NCBI GenBank assembly: GCA_019415705.1
Contig: DXYS01000033.1
Span: forward strand, 1 to 19,473
Source of the DNA: Bacteroidales bacterium
Lineage (GTDB): Bacteria > Bacteroidota > Bacteroidia > Bacteroidales > Muribaculaceae
Length of the DNA: 19,473 nt
Reading direction: 5' to 3'
Part shown: piece by piece, positions 1 through 7,200 of the stretch
Numbering within the stretch: position 1 is the first letter of the stretch
Layout: every line of letters starts with the position of its first letter
Translations under genes and position numbers: made by a program
Notes under the pieces: generated by a model
The model's input: the letters and a program-made list of their open reading frames with translations, nothing else
What the model was told of the DNA's origin: nothing
Database searches by the model: none

Positions 1-92
1 AAGACGAAGGCGACACATACGAATCAATCGAAGACATCTGGCCCGACTACCCCTCCAAAGAAGACTTCCTCTTCAACGAGGACGAGTATTAA
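1..92 (+). CDS. C-terminal end of an unidentified acidic protein (partial)
   Basis: An open frame beginning at base 3 runs 29 codons to a TAA at 90-92; the start lies outside the window. The visible tail is very acidic and aromatic (reads ...DIWPDYPSKEDFLFNEDEY), with 12 Asp/Glu residues and only one lysine. It carries no motif I recognise and is too short to assign. Codon use matches the neighbouring genes, and a hairpin about 30 bp downstream would make a sensible 3' end. It could be the tail of any acidic cytoplasmic protein. Confidence 0.6.
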   Translation, partial: DEGDTYESIEDIWPDYPSKEDFLFNEDEY

Positions 93-121
93 GACTCAAA
101 TTTACGCATAACATACTGATT

Positions 122-168
122 ACCAGCCATATAAGCAATTAGAATTTGTTTGTATGGCTGGTGTTTTA
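122..168 (+). terminator. Hairpin with short T-rich tail after the partial gene
   Basis: ACCAGCCATA at 122-131 is perfectly complementary to TATGGCTGGT at 153-162, giving a 10-bp stem with a 21-base loop, followed by GTGTTTTA. It lies 30 bp after the stop at 92, as expected for an intrinsic terminator. The T-tract is short and the loop long, so termination may be leaky. Confidence 0.5.
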
Positions 169-291
169 TGGTCTGAAATAGCCGAATTTGTTTGTGTAAT
201 CGGGAGATTTTGGGGCTTTTGTTTGCATATAATTACTCGGCAACATTACTTTTTATAATAGAAGACGAATATCATTCAATTTAATATTTAT

Positions 292-338
292 TAACTTTGA
301 CGTGCTGTATTTTTGCACAAATTGAATCGTATTTTTGC
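292..338 (+). promoter_or_regulatory. Cluster of three Bacteroidetes -7-like boxes upstream of the DUF1848 gene
   Basis: Three matches to the -7 consensus TAnnTTTG lie here: TAACTTTG at 292-299, TATTTTTG at 308-315 and TATTTTTG at 330-337. The last two sit inside an exact 10-bp direct repeat, GTATTTTTGC, at 307-316 and 329-338, with a 22-bp period. None has a TTTG -33 box at the usual 19-21 bp. A further near-match, TTTG at 222-225 with TACTTTTT at 247-254 (21-bp spacer), lies upstream. Which one is used cannot be decided from sequence. Confidence 0.35.
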
Positions 339-355
339 GTATCAATAATTCCATC

Positions 356-1321
356 ATGACGAAACATCAGACCATATCTATACGCAATGACAACGGAACA
401 GAAGTCGTTGCACAGGCTCCTCTGATAATATCTGCAAGCAGGGCCACAGACATACCGGCGTTTTATACCGACTGGTTTTTCCGTCGGCTTGACAAGGGTT
501 ATGTCTGCTGGCGGAATCCTTTCTCCGGACAAGACAGCTATGTGTCGTTCGACAATACCCGCTTTATCGTTTTCTGGTCAAAGAATCCTGCGCCACTATT
601 ACCATATCTGTCCACACTTAAAGAGCGGGGGATTGGGTGCTATATACAATATACCCTTAATGATTACGAAACCGAAGGGCTGGAGCCAAACGTACCTCCG
701 TTGGCGCAAAGGATTGATACCTTCCGTCGGCTCGTTGATGTTCTCGGCTTTGGAGCAGTTGTGTGGCGTTTTGACCCGCTTATTCTTACAGACAGAATAA
801 ACATAGATACTTTACTTCAAAAGATTGCACGCATCGCCGATGCCTTGGTCGGCTATACGGAAAAACTCGTTTTCAGTTTCGCCGACATTGCGTCGTATAA
901 AAAAGTGTCGCGCAATCTCAGACTTAGTGGCATCAATTATCGTGAATGGGATGAAGAGTCTATGCTCGAATTTGCATCGCGACTCTCGACCATGAATCGT
1001 GACAACTGGAATTTCAGGCTGGCGACGTGTGCCGAACGCATTAACCTTTCGGAATATGGCATCGAGCATAACCGCTGCATCGACCCGGAACTGATAAGCC
1101 GGCTTGCTCCCGATAATGCCGTTCTGCAGAATTTCCTTTATAACGCCAAGACCGATAGCGGCCAACGTAAGGCGTGCGGCTGCATCCTCTCAAAAGATAT
1201 CGGCTCGTACAACACTTGCCCGCATGGTTGTCTCTACTGCTATGCCAACACGTCCCCCATCTCGGCCTCTGAAAATTATAAGAAATCTATCGCTAATCCG
1301 CATATTGACTCAATAATATAA
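356..1321 (+). CDS. DUF1848 family protein with C-terminal Fe-S-like cysteine cluster
   Basis: The product is 321 residues and matches the DUF1848 family along its whole length. The N-terminal signature SASRATDIPAFYTDWF and the internal FIVFWSKNP segment are typical. At the C-terminus C274 and C276 are followed by CPHGCLYC (C288, C292, C295). That CX3CX2C spacing is the one used by radical-SAM enzymes to hold a 4Fe-4S cluster, although radical-SAM proteins carry it near the N-terminus. The family's resemblance to that cluster is known; its reaction is not. I chose the ATG at 356. The in-frame TTG at 335 lies inside a -7-like box and adds only seven unremarkable residues. No signal peptide is visible, so it is probably cytoplasmic. 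It appears monocistronic. Family assignment is secure and function unknown. Confidence 0.9.
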   Translation: MTKHQTISIRNDNGTEVVAQAPLIISASRATDIPAFYTDWFFRRLDKGYVCWRNPFSGQDSYVSFDNTRFIVFWSKNPAPLLPYLSTLKERGIGCYIQYTLNDYETEGLEPNVPPLAQRIDTFRRLVDVLGFGAVVWRFDPLILTDRINIDTLLQKIARIADALVGYTEKLVFSFADIASYKKVSRNLRLSGINYREWDEESMLEFASRLSTMNRDNWNFRLATCAERINLSEYGIEHNRCIDPELISRLAPDNAVLQNFLYNAKTDSGQRKACGCILSKDIGSYNTCPHGCLYCYANTSPISASENYKKSIANPHIDSII

Positions 1322-1541
1322 TTCATGAATTACACACCCAACATACGAAAATCAACACAAACCTTTGTCAACGTTTTACAAAATGGAATAAATCCCATAA
1401 TAATATAATCCTATGTTTGAGTCTAATAATAAAAGGCTCATTTAGCTTTGACGGCTTTGGTGAATCATAGTCGCAAGGGACAATGAATTGTCTATAAATT
1501 AGCAAATTAAAGTTAATCAGTTCAACTTTGTTATTCAAGAA
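1322..1541. other. AT-rich spacer without a gene
   Basis: This is the first two thirds of a 322-bp gap between the DUF1848 gene and the convergent minus-strand pair. I see no reading frame with protein-like character, no tRNA and no clear terminator for the upstream gene. One weak promoter-like pair is present, TTTG at 1416-1419 and TAGCTTTG at 1443-1450, but its 23-bp spacer is longer than usual. A poor inverted repeat (TTTGT 1362-1366 with ACAAA 1378-1382) is too short to call. Confidence 0.5.
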
Positions 1542-1573
1542 TTTGTTTTAAGTGCAAAAGTTGAGTAACTTTG
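1542..1573 (+). promoter_or_regulatory. Near-consensus Bacteroidetes housekeeping promoter
   Basis: TTTG at 1542-1545 (-33) is followed after exactly 20 bp by TAACTTTG at 1566-1573 (-7), fitting the TTTG-N19/21-TAnnTTTG consensus. The expected start of transcription is about 1578-1582. No plus-strand protein gene follows: the next element is a strong terminator ending at 1645, then the end of a convergent gene. Confidence 0.6.
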
Positions 1574-1579
1574 TATCGC

Positions 1580-1645
1580 TCATCTATATGTAGAAAGAGT
1601 TTCGGAGTTCGGTAGGTCATGACATATATCGAACTCTGCGTTTTT
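1580..1645 (+). ncRNA. Candidate small RNA of about 65 nt
   Basis: The inferred transcript starts just after the promoter at 1542-1573 and ends at the T-tract 1641-1645. It contains no credible open reading frame. Its 3' half is a terminator hairpin (1603-1614 pairing with 1627-1638). The 5' half holds TATATGT (1585-1591), which could pair with ACATATA (1622-1628) inside the hairpin, so two alternative folds are possible. The last bases overlap the stop codon of the convergent gene at 1644. I do not recognise it as any known RNA family. The 5' end is inferred only from promoter spacing. Confidence 0.35.
1603..1645 (+). terminator. Strong intrinsic terminator
   Basis: CGGAGTTCGGTA (1603-1614) pairs with TATCGAACTCTG (1627-1638) in a 12-bp stem containing two G-T pairs, with a 12-base loop. 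CG and TTTTT (1641-1645) follow. The T-tract is on the plus-strand side, so it would end rightward transcription. On the minus strand the hairpin lies just past the stop of the gene at 1644-2189 and is followed only by CTCTTTCT, so it may also end that transcript, less well. Confidence 0.6.
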
Positions 1646-2189
1646 AAAGAAGTGTGCAATTCTCTGATTTAAGCTTCTTCCTTATCTGTTTTTCTCCATA
1701 GCTTTTGTTGAGATAATAAGCCGTGAGCAGAAAATAAGAGTTCCCATTTCTTGTTTGAGGTTGTAAAACGATAATATATTTTCGTGTCTTGTTATAGATA
1801 TATACTCGTTCTACATCAATATGTTTACGCTGATTTCGTTCAATGATATTGAATACAATAATATCGCTATCTTCAACTTTTTCTTCAATGTGTGTCTTTA
1901 GCCAATGCAGACGTTCAGAGCGAAAAGGGTCATAAACCCTTTTCTTGAATATGACATTGTCTTCTCCTACATGCTCAACTTCTTCGGTGGTCAGATGCAT
2001 GAATTCTCTGTCCATATCAATGATACCATCTGTTTTTATCGGATAAATACGTTTACCTCTAAAAGAAAAATTGGTATTATCCGAAATGTCACGGTCGAAT
2101 ACACCCCTAAGAGATTTCAGACGCTCTTTTTCGCCCATACCGTTTAACTCCAGAAGGTCGGGATATTTCTTAAATAGATTAAAAGGCAT
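1644..2189 (-). CDS. Hypothetical protein, possibly a RelE/barnase-fold nuclease
   Basis: The product is 181 residues, with no signal peptide or membrane segment, and is rich in Lys, Arg, Asp and Glu. I do not recognise it firmly. The C-terminal half has a pattern seen in small RelE/barnase/EndoU-like (PBECR-type) nuclease domains: a basic helix around residues 90-103 (RSERLHWLKTHIEE), then beta strands bearing basic residues (IVFNIIERNQRKH, VERVYIYNK), then YIIVLQP and a final YFLLTAYYL strand near residues 151-159. If correct it would act on RNA in the cytoplasm. The gene starts 7 bp after the DUF3800 stop codon and is surely co-transcribed with it. The region is visibly more AT-rich than the PUL to the right, suggesting separate acquisition. 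Existence of the gene is likely; the nuclease idea is a guess from strand pattern only. Confidence 0.65.
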   Translation of the reverse strand: MPFNLFKKYPDLLELNGMGEKERLKSLRGVFDRDISDNTNFSFRGKRIYPIKTDGIIDMDREFMHLTTEEVEHVGEDNVIFKKRVYDPFRSERLHWLKTHIEEKVEDSDIIVFNIIERNQRKHIDVERVYIYNKTRKYIIVLQPQTRNGNSYFLLTAYYLNKSYGEKQIRKKLKSENCTLL

Positions 2190-2196
2190 TGGACGA

Positions 2197-2883
2197 CTAT
2201 TTCAAGGAGATGAAAAACAGGTTGAACTTCTTTGCGTGTAATGGGGACGTTTTAACAAGAGATATTGATGTATGGCTGTTGATATGTTCAACAATCCTGC
2301 GTTTAGCCTTTACTCTACCCTCTATATCCCCACATTCAATTCGTAGGTTATAGTTGATAGCTCCAATTAATATATCGGCCATCTGCACAAACACACTTTC
2401 ATGCGAACGGATAAACTGAAAATTTTGTATGGAAGCATTGTAACGTAATATTTCTTTTAGCTTCGACAGCTTACGTTGGCTGCATGTGTCTTTTATATCG
2501 AAATATACATTATAGTTGTTCGCCAAATCAACCTCATGGTGAAGCAACTGATAGTACATGCGGAAGTAGAATTCATTGAAAGAGTATTCGGGTCGTGTAT
2601 TGTCAATCTGATTTTTTTCGACGATGACAGCACGGAAATTCATATCGGTCATAAAGAAATAGTCAACAAGCTCCTTATACATTTCATACGTGCTCTCGTG
2701 GATATTAGTCCACTTGAGTTCGTCTGCGCAACCATATTTTGTTTTAATCGCTTTGATCTGCTCTTTGCAATATTTGATCTGATTCGACGCAACGCTCACA
2801 TATCCATACAGCATATATGGATGACCGTCATTTTCAAGATGAGTACTCTCGTCACAGTAGATATTGAAGGTTTTCTGTATCAT
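2197..2883 (-). CDS. DUF3800 domain protein (RNase H-like fold)
   Basis: The 228-residue product matches DUF3800 over its whole length. Motifs in order are YCDES (9-13), DELKW (54-58), YFDIKD (127-132) and the terminal S-x-x-S...VQMADILIGAI block (160-176). The acidic residues D11, E12, E55, D129, D132 and D170 fit the RNase H-like metal site proposed for this family, so a nuclease role is plausible but unproven. There is no signal peptide. It is first in a two-gene minus-strand operon with the 181-residue protein at 1644-2189. DUF3800 genes are often found in accessory and phage-defence neighbourhoods, and the AT-rich composition here fits that. The ATG at 2881-2883 is the only start that keeps YCDES, because the next Met is residue 24. 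A consensus promoter ends 5 bp upstream of it, so little or no leader is expected. Confidence 0.88.
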   Translation of the reverse strand: MIQKTFNIYCDESTHLENDGHPYMLYGYVSVASNQIKYCKEQIKAIKTKYGCADELKWTNIHESTYEMYKELVDYFFMTDMNFRAVIVEKNQIDNTRPEYSFNEFYFRMYYQLLHHEVDLANNYNVYFDIKDTCSQRKLSKLKEILRYNASIQNFQFIRSHESVFVQMADILIGAINYNLRIECGDIEGRVKAKRRIVEHINSHTSISLVKTSPLHAKKFNLFFISLK

Positions 2884-2887
2884 GTCA

Positions 2888-2918
2888 CAAAGTTAACGAT
2901 ATAATCATGCAGAGCAAA
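2888..2918 (-). promoter_or_regulatory. Consensus promoter of the DUF3800 operon, abutting its ATG
   Basis: Read on the minus strand, TTTG (2918-2915) and TAACTTTG (2895-2888) are separated by 19 bp, a full match to the Bacteroidetes housekeeping consensus. The box ends 4 bp before the ATG (2883-2881). Transcription would therefore begin at, or within a few bases of, the start codon. Confidence 0.6.
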
Positions 2919-3152
2919 CAGTTACCTAAATATTTTCTTTTCTCACATAAAGAGTCGCAGGTTGACACCTCCCAAAATAATGAAGACGCCTACCGCTTAG
3001 CATTTCCCCTGCATGATGACCGACGCATCACGGCTCTTTAAACCCCTGAAATTCGTTACTTTGCATTTGTAAATAAAAAACTCCTCAAAAAATATCAGGT
3101 GATGAAACTTTCGGGCTTAAATATGCACCTAACGAAGCAAAACAAAATCAAT

Positions 3153-3644
3153 ATGAAAAGTCCCCCGATAACCGAAAGGGAGTTTGCTTCGATAATTCAG
3201 GAGCACTCCCGAATCATCAACAAGGTGTGCTACTTTTACGCAACCGACAAAATGCCGTTTGAAGATTTGCGGCAGGAAATCTACGTCAACATCTGGCTTG
3301 GTCTTAACCGGTTCAGAGGCGAAAGCAAGATGTCAACTTGGATTTACAGGGTAGCGGTAAACTCCGCACTTATGACCCTGCGTTCATCCAAACCGCGAAT
3401 CGATACTGTTTCGTTAGACTTCGGGATTCTTGACGTATCTTCCGAAATCGACGATACACAGCGAGAGAATCTTCAGACACTGCAATCGTTAATCAGCAGG
3501 CTTGAAGATATCGAAAAGGCAATTATTCTTCTATGGCTCGATGAATACTCGTATGAAGAAATTGCAGATACGCTCGGACTCAAACGCAACACTGTTGCTG
3601 TAAAAATTCATCGCATTAAAGACAAACTATCTAAACATCTATGA
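3153..3644 (+). CDS. ECF-type RNA polymerase sigma factor
   Basis: From this start the product is 163 residues, the usual size for an extracytoplasmic-function sigma factor. Region 2 covers roughly residues 8-80, with PFEDLRQEIYVNIW at the -10-contacting helix and STWIYRVAVNSALM after it. Region 4 covers about 106-163, with the helix-turn-helix YEEIADTLGLKRNTVAVKIHR. Regions 1 and 3 are absent. A GTG at 3099 and ATGs at 3102 and 3123 are in frame, but they would add up to 18 residues before the conserved F-x-x-x-x-x-x-H start of region 2. The ATG at 3153 follows an A-rich stretch and fits the family better. It is coupled 1 bp ahead of a membrane protein that may be its anti-sigma partner. No consensus promoter is visible, only TTACTTTG at 3056-3063, so it may be autoregulated. 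The regulon cannot be told from here. Confidence 0.87.
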   Translation: MKSPPITEREFASIIQEHSRIINKVCYFYATDKMPFEDLRQEIYVNIWLGLNRFRGESKMSTWIYRVAVNSALMTLRSSKPRIDTVSLDFGILDVSSEIDDTQRENLQTLQSLISRLEDIEKAIILLWLDEYSYEEIADTLGLKRNTVAVKIHRIKDKLSKHL

Positions 3645-3645
3645 T

Positions 3646-4197
3646 ATGGAAATCAACGAACTCAAAAAAAGTATGTCTACGCTCGAACAAGTTCTCGCCA
3701 AGACCAATACCGACATCACGATAAACGTATCGGCGTCCGAAACCGCGAAGACCAAGATACTTAAAAAACTACGCCGGTCTTTTACCTCTTGCCTTATTCT
3801 CGCGGCCGTTTTCGCCGCCATGAGAGCCGGAGGCATCAATCAGCTCTCATTCCCTGTCGGTCTGAAAATATACCTCGTGATATATCTCCTGCTCGCCGGC
3901 ATCTGGTATATATTCCTGTACTTAAAACTCCGGCGCATCGACATCGCGGCTTTACCGCCGGCAAAACTATTCTCCGAGACGGCTAACTTCAAGATGATGA
4001 TGCTGTCGGGTGAAATATTCTTTGGCATAGGCATAGTTATCCTATTTACGCTACTTTTTCCTACCGCGTGGACATTCAATCGTATAGGCTTTTGGGCTAT
4101 GATTGCAACACTGGCAGCCGCTATAATTTTCAGTGCAGTCCACTATTGGCCCCAATACATAAAACTGTTCCGCGACCTTAATTCAATCAAAGAATAG
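3646..4197 (+). CDS. Four-helix membrane protein, putative anti-sigma partner
   Basis: The ATG at 3646 lies 1 bp after the sigma factor's TGA, so translation is probably coupled. The 183-residue product has a cytoplasm-like hydrophilic N-terminus of about 42 residues (MEINELKKSMSTLEQVLAK..., amphipathic helix), then four hydrophobic segments near 46-60, 72-94, 117-139 and 146-166, and a short basic C-terminus. The classical zinc-binding H-x3-C-x2-C anti-sigma motif is absent and I recognise no named family. The position directly after an ECF sigma gene, the soluble N-terminus and the membrane anchor together suggest a membrane anti-sigma factor or sensor that holds the sigma factor until a signal arrives. 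That role is inferred from context only. Confidence 0.8.
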   Translation: MEINELKKSMSTLEQVLAKTNTDITINVSASETAKTKILKKLRRSFTSCLILAAVFAAMRAGGINQLSFPVGLKIYLVIYLLLAGIWYIFLYLKLRRIDIAALPPAKLFSETANFKMMMLSGEIFFGIGIVILFTLLFPTAWTFNRIGFWAMIATLAAAIIFSAVHYWPQYIKLFRDLNSIKE

Positions 4198-4212
4198 CCT
4201 GTCAATAGTGGC

Positions 4213-4235
4213 TGTCACAGATATGCGCGGTGACA
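4213..4235. terminator. Weak hairpin between convergent genes
   Basis: TGTCAC (4213-4218) pairs with GTGACA (4230-4235) around an 11-base loop. It sits in the 39 bp between the ends of the membrane-protein gene and the regulator gene, where a bidirectional terminator is expected. There is no T-tract on either side, so the call is tentative. Confidence 0.25.
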
Positions 4236-4236
4236 T

Positions 4237-7200
4237 TCAAACTTCGAATGAGGTGGGATTTGTGCCAAACTGTTTTTTGAAACTTCGCGAGAAATGACTC
4301 AGGGAGGAGAATCCGGTCATGTCGGAGATTTCAGACATAGTATAGCGGTGTTCCTTTATCAATTCAGCGGCGCGGTTGAGTTTATAGGTCTTGAAGAATA
4401 CGGAGGGCGGTTCACCGGTCAGACCTTTGACCTTGTAATAGAATTTGGTGCGTGACATGTTCATCAGCCGCGCAATTTCGTTGACATCTATCTCTGAGTT
4501 GGTCAGTTCTTTTTCCATAAGACCATAGAGTTCTTTAAGGAAAAGGCTGTCCTGAGGCGTAATCACATCACGGTCGACATCTTCGACGGTGGTGACGGCC
4601 GTGATGATCCGTTGTGCGCGTTCGCGGTTACGCAGCAGTGAACGGATTTGCGACATCAGGACGGCCGGGTCAAAGGGCTTTGTGATGTAGGCGTCGGCCT
4701 CTGATTCAAGACCCTCAACCTGATTTTCGGGTGTTGCTTTGGCTGTTAGAAGGATGACGGGTATGTGGCTGAAACGGAGATCCTGTTTGATTGTCCGACA
4801 GAGCTGATAGCCGTCGGTGCCCGGCATGACAACATCGCTTATTATCAGCGCGGGAATGTTTTCGTTAAGCCATTCGAGCGCGCTTGCGGCATCGAAACGC
4901 GTCACTACTTTATAATATGGAGACAGGAGCGAACGCATGTATTCGGCCACTTGTATGTCATCGTCGACAACAAGGACCGTCTGTTTCGACTCGCCGTCGC
5001 TGTCGTCAGCTTTTTTCTCAGGGCTGTCATGCCACAGCGGATAAGCAATCGGCTGACTGGGTGTAGTCTTATGAGTATCGGCGGCATAGGCTTCCTGATC
5101 GGCCGGAATAATGAGCTCAAACTCGGCGCCTTCGAAAGACGGATTGTCGACGGCTTTAAGACTGCCATGGTGTAGTCTGGCCAAAGCGCGTGCATAGTAG
5201 AGTCCTATGCCCGTACCGCAGTTGTAGCTGCCTGCAGAGGTGTTGCCGTCGAGCTGGTAATATCGCTCGAATATTTTTTCAAGTTTGTCAGAGGGGATGC
5301 GCTGACCGGAATTACGGACATATATTTTGAGCGCGTTGCCTATCTCCGGGTCGTCGAGCGTGTCAAGTCCGACAGTGATTACCCCTCCGCGCGGCGTAAA
5401 TTTAAGCGCATTGGAGAGAAGATTGTAATAAATCTTCATTATCTTGTCGGCATCGGCGGTAGCAAAACAGTTCTCCTCCATGCCGTTGATGACGAAAGAA
5501 ATATCTTTGCCGGCTGCATGGTTGGCGAACACGTCTGAAATCTGTCGGAGCATGGCGGCGATATCAATGCGCTCGACTTCTAAGGGGAGAGTGTCGTTTT
5601 CGAGTTTATTGAAGTCGAGCAGTTGATTGACAAGATTGAGCATACGCCTGACATTTGTGTCGGCAATCGACAGCAGATGTTTGTCGTCAGCCGAAAGACC
5701 GTCAGAACCGACAAGCTGTTTGATCGGGCCTGATATCATGGTGAGAGGAGTGCGGAACTCATGCGAGATATTGGCGAAAAAGCGCATATTCATGTCGTTG
5801 ATATGCCGTTCGCGCTCTTTCTCGCTACGGGCCTTGCTGACGGCGAGACGTTGTGCACGGATTTTCATCGAGGTCATAATCAGCACGCTCAGTATGCCGC
5901 CGACCAAAAGAGCGTAGATACATATCGCCCACCATGAAAACCACCATGGACGGTCGATGAAAACCCTGAGAGAGATCTGAGAAGTATCGTCGCCGAGAAT
6001 ACCGACACGGAAGATATATTCGCCGGCAGGGACATTGGCGTAATAGGCCTCATGCGAGCCTGAAGCCTCGACCCACCCTTTGTCAATGCCTTCGAGCATG
6101 TAGCGGTAAGCCACACGCGGATTCTCGCAATAGTCCACGGCGACAAACGAGATGCCGAAACTGTTTGTCTCATGGTCGAGATGCACGTCGGGAGCCAGCG
6201 ACAGATCACGGTCGATTATGCCCTCACCCGGACGCACCGGTTTATTGTGGACCATAAGGTCCTGAAAGAGCAGACGCGCCTTAACATGCTTGGACAGTTC
6301 GCGGGGATTGAACGAAGTGACACCGTGAGTTCCTCCGAAATAGATGTTGCCGGCAGTGTCGACAGAGGCCGAACGGTCATAGAACTGGTTACCGCCCGTT
6401 CCGTCGTGCTCATAAAAATGCTCGAATGTCCCTTTATCCGGACAATAGCGGCTCATGCCGTAGAGAGTACTTATCCACAACGCTCCGTCAGAATCAGGAC
6501 GTATGGCCGAAATATCGTCACATGACGCACCCGGCACTGCAGTAAAAGATGAATCGGCGGGATTGTATTTCAGGAGTCCGTTAGAAACGGTGCCGATCCA
6601 GACGATACCGTCGTTATCGCGGTAGATGTCGGTCGGAATGAATTTTTTGGATTTCAGCACAGGCGACATGCCTTTTTCATCAGACGGGAGGGGACTGATT
6701 TCCAAAGTGTTTATATCGACAAGTTTTATCGGTTGATCAAAAGCGGCGACCATGAGGTGTGTACTGTCGTATGGCATCACCCCGGGAATAAAACAAAATC
6801 CGGAATCAAAAACTTGAAGATGAGAAAAATCGCGGTCTCCGCGGCGCAGGTAATAGACATAGGGCGTACCGCTGCCGAGCCAGATGGTGCCGTTGACGTC
6901 CTCGGTGATTGACATCACGCCCCAGACCATGTAACGCTGCTCGATAGTGAGACGTCCCTCCGAGTACCTGCCTTGCAGCACCTCGGCCGACGTCAGCGTA
7001 AGCCATATGCGATTGTCCGAATCGATAAATATGTTTTTTATCGCCTCGTCATAAATATTCTTAGCCGGCGAAAGGTCCGAGAACGGAAAACGGCTGATGC
7101 GCTTTGTCTTGTCGTCAAAGACATAAACACCGCCATGCCGGGTCGCCATCCACAGATTGTTGTCGCGGTCGATTGCCGTTGATACCACAGACTGTCCGGC

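Noticed and set aside
145..225. Three copies of TTTGTTTG (145-152, 187-194, 218-225), two of them within a 12-bp repeat GAATTTGTTTGT
   Set aside because: Spacings are irregular (42 and 31 bp) and the motif is simple sequence in an AT-rich spacer. It is probably chance, although the last copy could serve as a -33 box.
1416..1450. TTTG / TAGCTTTG promoter-like pair in the 1322-1643 gap
   Set aside because: The spacer is 23 bp, beyond the usual 19-21, and a better promoter lies 120 bp further on.
2476..2904. A 142-codon plus-strand open frame opposite the DUF3800 gene
   Set aside because: DUF3800 motifs on the minus strand are unmistakable and have their own promoter; the opposite frame gives a hydrophobic translation with no recognisable feature.
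2949..3039. AAAGAGTCG ... CGGCTCTTT near-inverted repeat
   Set aside because: The arms have a mismatch and are about 75-80 bases apart, so a stable hairpin is unlikely; no mobile-element gene lies between them.
2907..3041. A 44-codon plus-strand open frame starting ATG CAG AGC in the gap before the sigma factor
   Set aside because: It overlaps the promoter of the divergent DUF3800 gene, has no plus-strand promoter, and its translation matches nothing I know. A frame this long is unsurprising in a gap of about 200 bp.
3099..3152. Earlier starts for the sigma factor (GTG 3099, ATG 3102, ATG 3123)
   Set aside because: They add up to 18 residues with no counterpart in the family. Kept as alternatives only; proteomics or 5'-end mapping could overturn this.
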